Source: Deltaproteobacteria bacterium (lineage in GTDB: Bacteria; Desulfobacterota; Desulfobaccia; Desulfobaccales; 0-14-0-80-60-11). From it: a DNA stretch of 13,476 bases. The notes below the pieces were generated by a model. It was given only the letters and a program-made list of their open reading frames with translations, did no database searches and was not told the origin of the DNA. The position numbers and the translations under genes are program-made. The stretch spans positions 1-13,476 of the forward strand of contig JAKAGH010000046.1 of the NCBI GenBank assembly GCA_021817645.1. Reading direction: 5' to 3'. This document shows positions 1 to 6,338 of the stretch, piece after piece; position 1 is the stretch's first letter, and every line of letters starts with the position of its first letter.

Positions 1-324
1 CCGCTCGTACCAATCGGCCCCGGGATAGACGTGGCTGATGGTGGGGGCCTCATCCTCCTTGGCCAGGGAGGCGTGGACCACGGTCCGGCAGAGTTCGGTG
101 AAGTTGGCGAAATGGTAGACCAGAGTAAAGGCTGCCTTAGAGGTATCCACCGCGGTGAGGGACTCCAGGAAGCAGCCTTCCCGGAGCAGGGCCTGGGCCA
201 CTGCCGGCATCTGCGCCGGCGCCGCGGCGACTTCCAGATGATAGCCCGTCTTGGCGTAATCCCCGGGGGCCACCTTTTCCAGGTTGAGAGGCGCCAGGGC
301 TTTGGAGATGCTATCTAGCAACAT
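1..324 (-). CDS. nuoC: NADH-quinone oxidoreductase subunit C (NuoC), 5' part only
   Basis: Subunit of the peripheral arm of respiratory complex I, which couples quinone reduction to proton pumping; NuoC packs beside NuoB and NuoD on the cytoplasmic side of the membrane. The ATG at 324 opens 108 codons that run off the left edge without a stop. The visible part shows the family's alpha/beta fold start and ends with the typical 30-kDa-subunit stretch THVYPGADWYER-like (here SHVYPGADWYER). The start overlaps the end of nuoB by 14 bp, as expected for a tightly coupled nuo operon. Full-length NuoC is usually about 150-200 residues, so roughly half is missing; a NuoCD fusion cannot be excluded because the 3' end is outside the window. 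Confidence 0.9.
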   Translation of the reverse strand, partial: MLLDSISKALAPLNLEKVAPGDYAKTGYHLEVAAAPAQMPAVAQALLREGCFLESLTAVDTSKAAFTLVYHFANFTELCRTVVHASLAKEDEAPTISHVYPGADWYER

Positions 325-811
325 CGCGGAACTTCCTTAAACGACCCCGTTTGGTGATCTTTTCTTCCAGTTTCAGGATGCCTTCGATCAGTCCCTCGGG
401 CCGAGGCGGACAGCCGGGCACATAGACGTCCACGGGAATGATCAGGTCGGCTCCGGGCACGATGGCATACTGGTTTTCATAATAGAAAGGACCGCCGGAA
501 ATGGCGCAGTTGCCCATGGCGATCACCCACTTGGGCGCGGGCATCTGCTCGTAGAGGCGGACCACCGCGGGGGCCATCTTTTTGGAGATGGTGCCGGCGA
601 CGATCATCAGATCGGACTGCCGGGGCGATGGCCTGAAGACCCCGGCCCCGAAGCGGTCCAAATCGAACCGGGCCGCGCCCGCAGCCATCATTTCAATGGC
701 GCAGCAGGCCAGACCGAAGGTCAGGGGCCACAGTGAGTTGGCCCGGGCCAGATTCAGGGCCTCTTCCAGGAGGCCCAAATGGATTAAGGGTTCACCTGTT
801 TTCGCTTCCAA
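311..811 (-). CDS. nuoB: NADH-quinone oxidoreductase subunit B (NuoB)
   Basis: Carries iron-sulfur cluster N2, the last electron carrier of complex I before quinone. Counted from the start chosen here (166 residues), the cluster ligands are visible: the tandem pair Cys36-Cys37 in FGLACCAIEMM, Cys102 in GNCAISGG and Cys134 in VPGCPPRPEG. The start is chosen as TTG at 811, preceded after 7 bases by an AGGGGGG ribosome binding site; it overlaps nuoA by 28 bp. The frame stays open much further upstream (to 1033), but that part is the nuoA coding region read in another frame and has no NuoB similarity. A GTG at 829 is the alternative start but lacks a binding site. The spacing between the third and fourth cysteines is three residues longer than in the Escherichia coli protein. 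Confidence 0.93.
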   Translation of the reverse strand: MEAKTGEPLIHLGLLEEALNLARANSLWPLTFGLACCAIEMMAAGAARFDLDRFGAGVFRPSPRQSDLMIVAGTISKKMAPAVVRLYEQMPAPKWVIAMGNCAISGGPFYYENQYAIVPGADLIIPVDVYVPGCPPRPEGLIEGILKLEEKITKRGRLRKFRDVAR

Positions 812-1176
812 CTGAAAACCCCCCTGCACCAGGCATAAACGATCACCAGGGAGAGAATGCCTATAAAAATGGTGATTTCCACAAAGTCCCGCCAGACGTA
901 GCCTTTGCCGTAGGCCAACAGCACCGGGAAGAGAAAGAGCACGTCTACGTCGAAAGCCAGGAACAGCAAGGCAAAGAGGTAGTAGATGACGGCTACTTGA
1001 ATCCAGGCGCTGCCGATGGCCGGCATGCCGCATTCATACACCGCGTCCCGGGTGGCGCCGAAGCTTTTGGGCGCGATCAGGTAGGCGATAATGATGGGGC
1101 CCATGGCAAAGATGCCCGCGGCCAGCAGGTAGACCAAAACGAAGGAAAAATCGCTCAAGGCCTCAGGGATTTCCAA
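784..1176 (-). CDS. nuoA: NADH-quinone oxidoreductase subunit A (NuoA)
   Basis: Small membrane subunit at the junction of the two arms of complex I, near the quinone site. The 130-residue protein has three membrane segments (about residues 12-33, 61-85 and 98-118) and the loop motif YECGMPAIGSAW with the conserved Cys49. The acidic motif of helix 2 reads FDVDVLFLFP, with Asp78 where the textbook sequence has Glu (FDVE). The start is taken as TTG at 1176: AAGGAG lies 8 bases upstream. The longer frame to a TTG at 1206 has no binding site, and it would begin almost at the predicted transcription start. First gene of the nuo operon, followed by nuoB (28-bp overlap) and nuoC. Confidence 0.9.
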   Translation of the reverse strand: MEIPEALSDFSFVLVYLLAAGIFAMGPIIIAYLIAPKSFGATRDAVYECGMPAIGSAWIQVAVIYYLFALLFLAFDVDVLFLFPVLLAYGKGYVWRDFVEITIFIGILSLVIVYAWCRGVFSWKRKQVNP

Positions 1177-1216
1177 AGCCCGTTCTCCTTGTGCATTTTT
1201 TAACAAATACTATGCT

Positions 1217-1246
1217 GTTATACCTAGCCAGCAAAAACTTAGTCAA
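1217..1246 (-). promoter_or_regulatory. Predicted sigma70 promoter of the nuo operon
   Basis: On the minus strand, TTGACT (1246-1241) and TATAAC (1222-1217) are separated by 18 bases; each differs from consensus at one position. Transcription would begin near 1210, leaving a leader of about 34 bases with the AAGGAG site before the nuoA start at 1176. This agrees with the shorter nuoA start. Confidence 0.65.
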
Positions 1247-1251
1247 GGGTT

Positions 1252-1271
1252 TTTTTCCCCTGGGGGAAAAA
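1252..1271. repeat. Short perfect hairpin TTTTTCCCC/GGGGAAAAA
   Basis: Nine-base arms with a two-base loop, just upstream of the nuo promoter. It could be an operator or a structural element; a terminator reading is weak because no upstream transcript points toward it on the plus strand. Function unknown. Confidence 0.5.
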
Positions 1272-1369
1272 TCATGCCGGGGAGCGGGAGGGGGAAGATC
1301 GTCGCGGAGTAGGGAAGAGTGCGGCTTTCGAAGAATATTTTTCTTAAATATCATGTGGATGAATTCTGG

Positions 1370-1420
1370 GGCGGGCGTCTCGCCCGCCTCGCTAATCCGC
1401 CCAGGCTGGAAAGCCTGGGC
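1370..1420. repeat. GC-rich double-hairpin repeat, copy 1
   Basis: Two perfect stems lie side by side: GGCGGGCG/CGCCCGCC with loop TCT (1370-1388) and GCCCAGGCT/AGCCTGGGC with a four-base loop (1399-1420). The layout resembles REP-type dispersed palindromes of many environmental bacteria and is shared with the element at 1486-1544. Confidence 0.7.
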
Positions 1421-1485
1421 CACCAAGAACTTTTCAGGACAGTCACCCCTGAGCCGCGGGCTCACCCGCAAAATATGTATATACT

Positions 1486-1544
1486 GGTGGGGCGGGCGTC
1501 CCCGCCCGCTAACCTCTATGGCGGCCAGGGACGGCCGCCCCACC
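1486..1544. repeat. GC-rich double-hairpin repeat, copy 2
   Basis: Outer arms GGTGGGG (1486-1492) and CCCCACC (1538-1544) enclose two stems: GCGGGCG/CGCCCGC (1492-1509) and GGCGGCC/GGCCGCC (1520-1539). The first stem has the same core as copy 1 at 1370; the second stem differs in sequence but not in position, suggesting a family with compensatory drift. Confidence 0.7.
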
Positions 1545-1649
1545 GACCAACTGCTTTTGACTTTTCCAGACAGCAGCCATTCCTGGCGGCCTCCCGTATT
1601 GGGTCAGAAGGGACGCAGTCATATCCCTGTTGGAGTCGACTGCAAATGA

Positions 1650-1679
1650 TTGACAGGGTAGGGCCGATGTGGTAACAAT
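1650..1679 (+). promoter_or_regulatory. Candidate promoter of the C10 protease gene
   Basis: A perfect TTGACA at 1650-1655 is followed after 18 bases by AACAAT (1674-1679), which matches the -10 consensus at four of six bases; a 17-base reading gives TAACAA. It would leave a leader of about 75 bases before the ATG at 1762. The -10 is weak, so this is tentative. Confidence 0.35.
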
Positions 1680-1761
1680 CCAGCTTCCAAAATTCTGCAG
1701 TGCTTCTTATCCTTCCATCGCTTTTTGGAATTCAGGCTAAAAAAGGAATGGAATAAGCGCC

Positions 1762-3375
1762 ATGAGGCAACTTCTGAAACAGATGTCCCCTAAAGTCGGG
1801 GCAATAATATTCCTGATCCTCTGGTTTTTGCCGGCGTCAGGCCTGGCCGCGCCCACCACTGCCGGCCAGGCCCAACGGGCGGTGCAGGGCTGGCTGGCCC
1901 GGGACGGCAGACCCCTGGGCGTCATCCTGGGCCAGCAGGTCAGAGAGGTCCAATCCTTTCGGGCGCAAACGGGAATCGCCTACTATGTCGTTTACCTGGA
2001 GCCCCAGGGTTTTGTCATCGTGCCCGGGGACGACCTGGTGGAGCCGATTATCGCCTTCGTCCCCCAAGGACAATATAACCCTGCCAGCGCCAACCCTTTG
2101 GGGGCCTTGGTCACCAGAGATGTGCCCCAACGGGTGGCCGGAGTCAGAGCGGCCCAAGCCCAGGCTCGGGCTGAAAAGCTTCCTTTTCTGCCTCAGGGCT
2201 CCCAAGCCCAGGCCTTAAGAAAATGGCAATCCTTGCAAATGGGAGCGGAGTCCGGTCTTTTGGAAAACCAGGGGCAAGATTCCGGCTTGGCCACGGTCAC
2301 GGACCCAAGGGTAGATCCCCTGGTAGCAACCAAGTGGTCCCAAACCACCGTGGCTGACTCACCCACGGGCAAGGCTTGCTACAATTACTATACGCCCATT
2401 TATGCTGCCGGCAGCGCCAGTAATTACCCTTGCGGCTGCGTGGCCACGGCCATGTCCCAACTGCTGCGCTACCATCAGTATCCCAAAATCGGAGTGGGGA
2501 CCCCGACCTTCACCATCAAGGTGGACGGCAGAGATAAGCTGGAAGCCCTCCGGGGCGGGGATGGCAGCGGGGGAGCCTATGATTGGAACAATATGGTGAC
2601 GGTCCCAGGCGACAAAACCACGGACGCGCAACTGCAGGCCATCGGCGCCCTGACCCATGACGCCGGGGCCGCCATCAAGATGGAATATACCGGCAAGGAA
2701 TCTAGCGCTTTTACCTCGGACGTCGGCCCGGCTCTAGTCAACACCTTTAAGTATGGCAATGCCATCGTGGGCGGGGCCAAGGATGGTATCCCCACCCCCA
2801 GCCTGATAACGATGATCAACCCCAACCTGGATGCCTCCCTGCCGGTGGAGTTGGGCATCACCAAAACCGGCACCGAGGGGGGGCACGACGTGCTGGCCGA
2901 CGGCTATGGCTACAATTTGTCCACCCTATACCACCATCTCAACATGGGTTGGAGCGGGACCTGGGATGCCTGGTACAACCTGCCCAATGTCGATCTCCCC
3001 TCGCCCGATAATTACAACGTGGTGGAAGACTGTCTTTACAATGTTTATACCAGCGGCACCGGAGAAGTCATCAGCGGCCGGGTGCTGGCGGGGAGCAAGC
3101 CCCTCAGCCAGGCCACGGTGCAGGCCACCAGGAGCGGCGGCGGGACGTACACCGCCACCACCAATGCCCGGGGCATCTACGCTCTGGCCCAGGTGCCTTC
3201 CGCGTCCACGTATACCATCCAGGCCAGCAAGGCCGGATACCAGTTCACCACCAAAGTGGTGACTACCGGCACGTCGACCAATGCCACCGGCACCACCGGC
3301 AATCTTTGGGGAGTTAATTTTAAGGCGAAAACTAAAGCCCTCTCCGGCATGTTAAATTTGCTCTTGGCGGATTAG
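1762..3375 (+). CDS. Secreted C10 (streptopain-like) cysteine protease with C-terminal carboxypeptidase-regulatory-like domain
   Basis: Predicted exported papain-fold protease of 537 residues. A signal peptide covers about residues 1-30 (hydrophobic GAIIFLILWFLPASG, cleavage near GLAA). Residues about 35-160 look like the inhibitory prodomain of the family, including FVIVPGDDLVEPIIAF. The mature domain shows the nucleophile in GCVATAMSQLLRYHQYP (Cys226) and the catalytic histidine in GGHDVLADGYGY (His375), then the family's aromatic NMGWSG stretch (Trp397). Residues about 433-520 form a beta-rich CarboxypepD_reg-like domain (GEVISGRVLAGS, NARGIYAL), which is usually an attachment or spacer module in secreted enzymes. 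The ribosome binding site is weak. The gene stands alone on its left side, after a repeat-filled spacer, and is followed after 64 bp by the creatininase-family gene. Substrate unknown; secreted protein degradation is an inference. Confidence 0.85.
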   Translation: MRQLLKQMSPKVGAIIFLILWFLPASGLAAPTTAGQAQRAVQGWLARDGRPLGVILGQQVREVQSFRAQTGIAYYVVYLEPQGFVIVPGDDLVEPIIAFVPQGQYNPASANPLGALVTRDVPQRVAGVRAAQAQARAEKLPFLPQGSQAQALRKWQSLQMGAESGLLENQGQDSGLATVTDPRVDPLVATKWSQTTVADSPTGKACYNYYTPIYAAGSASNYPCGCVATAMSQLLRYHQYPKIGVGTPTFTIKVDGRDKLEALRGGDGSGGAYDWNNMVTVPGDKTTDAQLQAIGALTHDAGAAIKMEYTGKESSAFTSDVGPALVNTFKYGNAIVGGAKDGIPTPSLITMINPNLDASLPVELGITKTGTEGGHDVLADGYGYNLSTLYHHLNMGWSGTWDAWYNLPNVDLPSPDNYNVVEDCLYNVYTSGTGEVISGRVLAGSKPLSQATVQATRSGGGTYTATTNARGIYALAQVPSASTYTIQASKAGYQFTTKVVTTGTSTNATGTTGNLWGVNFKAKTKALSGMLNLLLAD

Positions 3376-3439
3376 AATCGAGCAGAGGGTAATTTGCCGA
3401 CTTACCGGCACAGCTAAAGAGGGGCATTGGGGGCAAGCT

Positions 3440-4174
3440 ATGGCTAACTGGGAAGACCTGACCATGCCGGAGTTCGCAGCGGCCCGGGAGAAGAGCCGCA
3501 CAGTGATCCTGCCCGTGGGCTCCCTGGAGGAGCATGGGCCGCACCTGCCTCTGGGCACGGACGCGTTTCACGCCCTGGAGTTGGCCCGGCGGCTGGCCCA
3601 GGAGCGGCCGGCGGTGGTGGCGCCGCCCCTGGTTTACGGGGTGTGCCGCTCCACCCGGGAGCACCCGGGCACGGTGAGTCTTTCCGGAGACACGCTGCGG
3701 GCCCTGGTCCGGGACCTGGGCCGGGAATTTTGCCGTCAGGGTTTTGGTCAGCTGGTCATCATCAGCGGCCATGCGGGCGGCACCCATATGGCCGCTCTCC
3801 TGGAGGCGGCGGAGACGTTGCTGGCTGAGCTGCCGGAAATCCGGGTGGCGGTGGTCAACGTCCTGGATTTGCTCCGGGAGGTGCTCACGGCCAACCCCCA
3901 TCTGCTGCGCACCAAGGGCGACTCCCACGCCGGGGAGGTGGAGACTGCGCTCATGCTGGCCGCCTGCCCCCACCTGGTGAAGGGCACCGCCCCGGAGGAG
4001 TGGCCCACTTTTCCCAAGTATATCCTGGTGCGGGATAAACGGCGCTATTGGCCCGGAGGGGTATGGGGCGATCCAACTCAAGCTACCGCGGCCCAGGGGG
4101 AAGAGATTTTGCGGGCCGAGGTGCGGCGTCTCCTGCAGGTGATCGCCACCCTGGAGCAGGGAGACGCGACCTGA
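3440..4174 (+). CDS. Creatininase-family metal-dependent amidohydrolase
   Basis: Protein of 244 residues, close to the family's usual 230-260. Metal-binding motifs are visible: LPVGSLEEHGPHLPLGTDA (Glu30, His32, Asp41), ISGHAGGTH (His111, His116) and GDSHAGEVET (His163, Glu166). Family members open cyclic or linear amides (creatinine, formamidopyrimidines in riboflavin/deazaflavin routes, and the mycofactocin peptide by MftE). No mycofactocin or creatine genes are next to it, so the substrate cannot be assigned. The GHAGGTH segment replaces the GHGGN form of classical creatininase, which argues against true creatininase. The start ATG has a GGGGG binding site 6 bases upstream. No signal peptide is seen, so it is expected to be cytoplasmic. 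Same direction as the C10 protease gene, 64 bp downstream; a shared transcript is possible. Confidence 0.85.
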   Translation: MANWEDLTMPEFAAAREKSRTVILPVGSLEEHGPHLPLGTDAFHALELARRLAQERPAVVAPPLVYGVCRSTREHPGTVSLSGDTLRALVRDLGREFCRQGFGQLVIISGHAGGTHMAALLEAAETLLAELPEIRVAVVNVLDLLREVLTANPHLLRTKGDSHAGEVETALMLAACPHLVKGTAPEEWPTFPKYILVRDKRRYWPGGVWGDPTQATAAQGEEILRAEVRRLLQVIATLEQGDAT

Positions 4175-4184
4175 ATATTTTTCG

Positions 4185-4213
4185 TTGACATTTTGTCCCA
4201 TGTGTTTTAGTGT
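4185..4213 (+). promoter_or_regulatory. Candidate promoter of the small unknown gene
   Basis: A perfect TTGACA (4185-4190) is followed after 17 bases by TAGTGT (4208-4213), a weak -10 with three matches. Transcription would start near 4220, which rules out the ATG codons at 4210 and 4219 as starts of the following gene. An inverted repeat spans the spacer and the start point. Confidence 0.4.
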
Positions 4214-4232
4214 TCCCGATGGGACAGAAAAT
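4190..4232. repeat. Inverted repeat over the promoter of the small unknown gene
   Basis: Left arm ATTTTGTCCCAT (4190-4201) and right arm ATGGGACAGAAAAT (4219-4232) are complementary apart from a two-base bulge in the right arm; the loop is 17 bases. The placement, between the -35 and just past the predicted start point, is that of an operator or a leader hairpin. Confidence 0.55.
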
Positions 4233-4257
4233 AGTTTGGAGGAGAAAAACCTCATTC

Positions 4258-4509
4258 ATGATCGCGGAAGCCATCGAACGCTTAGCTGACCGAGTACTAG
4301 CCTACGACGAACCGGACCTTAATGAGCTACTCAATTATTTCAAATCCCGTATGGAGCAATTGGAGATCTCTCCCGCCTGGGAACGGGCGGTGATCGCCTA
4401 CTTCCTGATTAACGGGGTCCGGGTCAAAAACGCCCTGAAAAGAGGCAACTCACTCAAGTCGGAACACCAACAGGGCGGACGTCCTACACTGCGATTGGTA
4501 AAAGTTTAA
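4258..4509 (+). CDS. Small protein of unknown function (83 residues)
   Basis: I do not recognise this protein. It is 83 residues, mostly helix-forming in its first 60 (MIAEAIERLADRVLAY..., then ERAVIAYFLINGVRVKNALKR), and has a basic, flexible tail ending in RPTLRLVKV. There are no cysteines, no signal peptide and no membrane segment. The start is set at the ATG at 4258. A strong GGAGGAG lies upstream, but 13 bases away, longer than ideal. The frame is open to 4210, yet that would place the start in front of or at the predicted transcription start. Codon use is less GC-biased than in its neighbours. It has its own promoter and an overlapping inverted repeat, and points toward der from the other side. 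Confidence 0.6.
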   Translation: MIAEAIERLADRVLAYDEPDLNELLNYFKSRMEQLEISPAWERAVIAYFLINGVRVKNALKRGNSLKSEHQQGGRPTLRLVKV

Positions 4510-4543
4510 AACTCCCTGGCAATCCTCGGCTTTTCCTCAATAG

Positions 4544-4575
4544 CCCCATCCCGGCAGCAGAGGGAAGGGGTGGGG
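4544..4575 (+). terminator. Weak hairpin downstream of the small unknown gene
   Basis: CCCCATCCC (4544-4552) can pair with GGGGTGGGG (4567-4575), nine pairs including one G-U, with a 14-base loop. No T-run follows, so it is at best a factor-assisted stop 35 bases after the gene. Confidence 0.3.
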
Positions 4576-4693
4576 ATTACTATTTCATTGACTCCTTCCA
4601 CCCTCATTGCCATATCTCTTTGAGTTCACATCTGCATTAGCCGCCATTACCGGGAAGACGCAAAGCGAATTTTTTCTGAGGATCGGGGTGTAG

Positions 4694-4760
4694 AATGGCG
4701 TCCATCGGCGTTTATCGGCGGTTAAATATTCGCCGCCGATAAACGCCGATGGACGCCATT
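4694..4760. repeat. Perfect 28-bp inverted repeat with 11-base AT-rich loop
   Basis: Arms 4694-4721 and 4733-4760 are exact reverse complements; the loop is TTAAATATTCG. Within each arm the unit ATCGGCG occurs twice with a 10-base period (CCATCGGCG, TTTATCGGCG). It lies between two converging genes, 34 bp from the der stop. It could serve as a two-way transcription barrier or be a mobile palindromic repeat. No T-run follows, which makes a classical intrinsic terminator less likely. Confidence 0.9.
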
Positions 4761-4793
4761 AATTCTGCCTTGGTGGCCTCGACCTCTGTTCGG

Positions 4794-6158
4794 CTAATCC
4801 CGGCGTTTTCTGCCTTTCAGGTAAAGACGCAGCGGCGCATAGGGCAGCTTCAGTTTCTCCCGCAATTGCTTCACGAAATAACGGCGGTAGGAGTCCTTGA
4901 CCCCGGCCGGCTGGTTGACAAAGGCGATAAAGGTGGGGGGCTGGACTTCGGCCTGGGTCAGATAAAGAAATTTTACCGCGCGGTCCCGGTAACGGGCCGG
5001 AGGCACCCGGTCGGTTATCTCCTTGAGGAGCAGGTTGAGTTTCCCGGTGGACACCCGGCTCCGGCTCTGGTCATAGATGTCGTTGACCAGGGGAAAGATC
5101 CGGGCCAGGTGATAGCCGGTTTTGGCGGAGATCGTCAGCACCGGCACGTAGGCCATGAACTCCAGGCCCGCGGCCACCTCGTCCTTGACCTTTTGGGCCT
5201 GCTGGGCGTCTGGTTGCACCAGGTCCCATTTATTGATCAGAATCAGGCAGCCCTTGCCCTGGTCCGCGATGAGCCTGGCGATGCGCAGGTCTTGATGGGT
5301 CAGCCCCTCCTGGGCGTCCAGCAGTAGCAGCGCCACCTCCGCCCGGGATAGGGCCTTGATGGCCTTCAGGACCATCCGCCTCTCCAGGCCCGCGGCCACC
5401 TGACTGGGACGGCGGAGCCCCGCGGTATCCACCAGGACATAGTCCTGGTCCTGCCAGGTTAAAGGGGTGTCCACGATATCCCGGGTGGTGCCCGGCAGGT
5501 GGCTCACCAGGAGGCGCTCTTCTCCCAGGAAGTGGTTGACCAGGGAAGATTTCCCCACGTTGGGGCGGCCCAGGATGGCCACCCGAATGCCCGGGGGCGC
5601 CGCCTCGGTTTCCTCGGGACTGGGGAGTTTCTGGACCAGGGCCGCCAGCAGGGTCTCGATGCCCAGGCCGTGGGCCGCGGCCACGGGGAAAATGGGGTCG
5701 ATCCCGAAGCGGTAGAACTCCGGCAGCAGTTCTTCCCTACCTATGTGGTCGATCTTATTGACCACCAGCAAAAAGGGCTTGGCGGTGCGCCGTAGATAAT
5801 CGATCACCTCGCTGTCGCCGGCCTGGGGGCCTTCTTTGCCGTCCATCAACAGGAGGATGAGGTCGGCTTCGGCCACCGCGGCCGCGGCCTGGCGGCGCAC
5901 CAGTTCCCCCAGTTCCTCCTCCCCGCCCACCAGGCCGCCGGTGTCCACCAGCAGGAAGGAATGGTCTTCCCAGTCCACGGTGCCGTAGAGGCGATCCCGG
6001 GTAACCCCGGGAAAATCCGCCACCAGGGCCTGGGAGGTGCGGGTCAGCCGGTTAAAAAGGGTGGATTTGCCCACGTTGGCCCGGCCGATAATGGCCACCA
6101 AGCCCTGCGGGCTTGAGGGAGGGCGTTTTCCGTTTTCCGTTTTCCGTTTTGCGCGCAA
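4794..6158 (-). CDS. der: Ribosome-assembly GTPase Der (EngA)
   Basis: Double-GTPase factor for maturation of the 50S ribosomal subunit. The 454-residue product shows two G domains and a C-terminal KH-like domain. Domain 1: GRANVGKS (25-32), DTGG (72-75), NKID (134-137). Domain 2: GRPNVGKS (197-204), DTAG (244-247), NKWD (309-312), SAK (344-346). The KH-like part is about 365-454 with the conserved SYRRYFVKQLREKL. The first P-loop has Ala where GRPNVGKS is usual. The start is the TTG at 6158, 9 bases after an AAAAGG site. The first 18 or so residues (RAKRKTENGKR...) are encoded by a 7-base tandem repeat and are not part of the conserved protein; a later start at the TTG or GTG before VAIIGR is the alternative. 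It faces the small unknown gene across a convergent spacer. Confidence 0.93.
   Translation of the reverse strand: MRAKRKTENGKRPPSSPQGLVAIIGRANVGKSTLFNRLTRTSQALVADFPGVTRDRLYGTVDWEDHSFLLVDTGGLVGGEEELGELVRRQAAAAVAEADLILLLMDGKEGPQAGDSEVIDYLRRTAKPFLLVVNKIDHIGREELLPEFYRFGIDPIFPVAAAHGLGIETLLAALVQKLPSPEETEAAPPGIRVAILGRPNVGKSSLVNHFLGEERLLVSHLPGTTRDIVDTPLTWQDQDYVLVDTAGLRRPSQVAAGLERRMVLKAIKALSRAEVALLLLDAQEGLTHQDLRIARLIADQGKGCLILINKWDLVQPDAQQAQKVKDEVAAGLEFMAYVPVLTISAKTGYHLARIFPLVNDIYDQSRSRVSTGKLNLLLKEITDRVPPARYRDRAVKFLYLTQAEVQPPTFIAFVNQPAGVKDSYRRYFVKQLREKLKLPYAPLRLYLKGRKRRD
6124..6151. repeat. Short tandem repeat CCGTTTT inside the start of der
   Basis: CCGTTTT-type units with a 7-base period, read as ACGGAAA units on the der strand, encode the charged KRKTENGKR stretch at the N-terminus. 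The same kind of tract occurs in four other places in the window at gene borders. Confidence 0.7.
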
Positions 6159-6192
6159 GGCAGTAGACCTTTTAATTCCTGGGATCGAATAA

Positions 6193-6221
6193 ATGCTAGT
6201 CTTAAATAATTAATGGGTTAA
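6193..6221 (-). promoter_or_regulatory. Candidate promoter of der
   Basis: On the minus strand TTAACC (6221-6216) and TAGCAT (6198-6193) are 17 bases apart; each matches four of six consensus bases. This would give der its own transcript, separate from the S41 genes upstream. Confidence 0.35.
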
Positions 6222-6294
6222 GGAAGGTAAGAAGGGAAGGGGTAGTGGAAAAAAATTTAATAAGAAATCGCCCTTATCCCCCCCCAGAAAAAAG

Positions 6295-6319
6295 GGGGGA
6301 ATGATTAAATCATTCCCCC
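6295..6319. repeat. Perfect hairpin in the der upstream spacer (TCCCCC-type repeat)
   Basis: GGGGGAATGAT (6295-6305) and ATCATTCCCCC (6309-6319) are exact complements around a TAA loop. The preceding C-run (6278-6285) can also pair with the G-run, giving an alternative fold. The sequence style (C-run, A-run, G-run) is the same as in the element at 11841-11925 between gatC and gatA. Confidence 0.7.
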
Positions 6320-6338
6320 TCAAACTTTCCGAAAGCGT

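Larger units (their letters stand above)
1247..1761. other. Gene-free divergent spacer between nuoA and the C10 protease
   Basis: No convincing gene is seen here. The open frames present have no binding sites and are made largely of repeat sequence. The spacer holds a hairpin at 1252-1271, two GC-rich double-hairpin repeats (1370-1420 and 1486-1544), a smaller GCGGG/CCCGC stem at 1456-1469, and a candidate promoter for the protease at 1650-1679. Confidence 0.6.

Noticed and set aside
311..1033. 240-residue version of NuoB
   Set aside because: Residues before the TTG at 811 are the nuoA coding region in another frame; they show no NuoB similarity and the length would exceed the usual core.
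1370..1544. CRISPR-like array
   Set aside because: Only two palindromic elements of unequal sequence; no regular direct repeats with unique spacers and no cas genes.
1191..1649. 152-residue plus-strand reading frame in the nuo/C10 spacer (and the minus-strand 1163-1543 frame)
   Set aside because: No ribosome binding site, overlaps the nuo promoter, and most of the translation comes from the GC-rich palindromic repeats.
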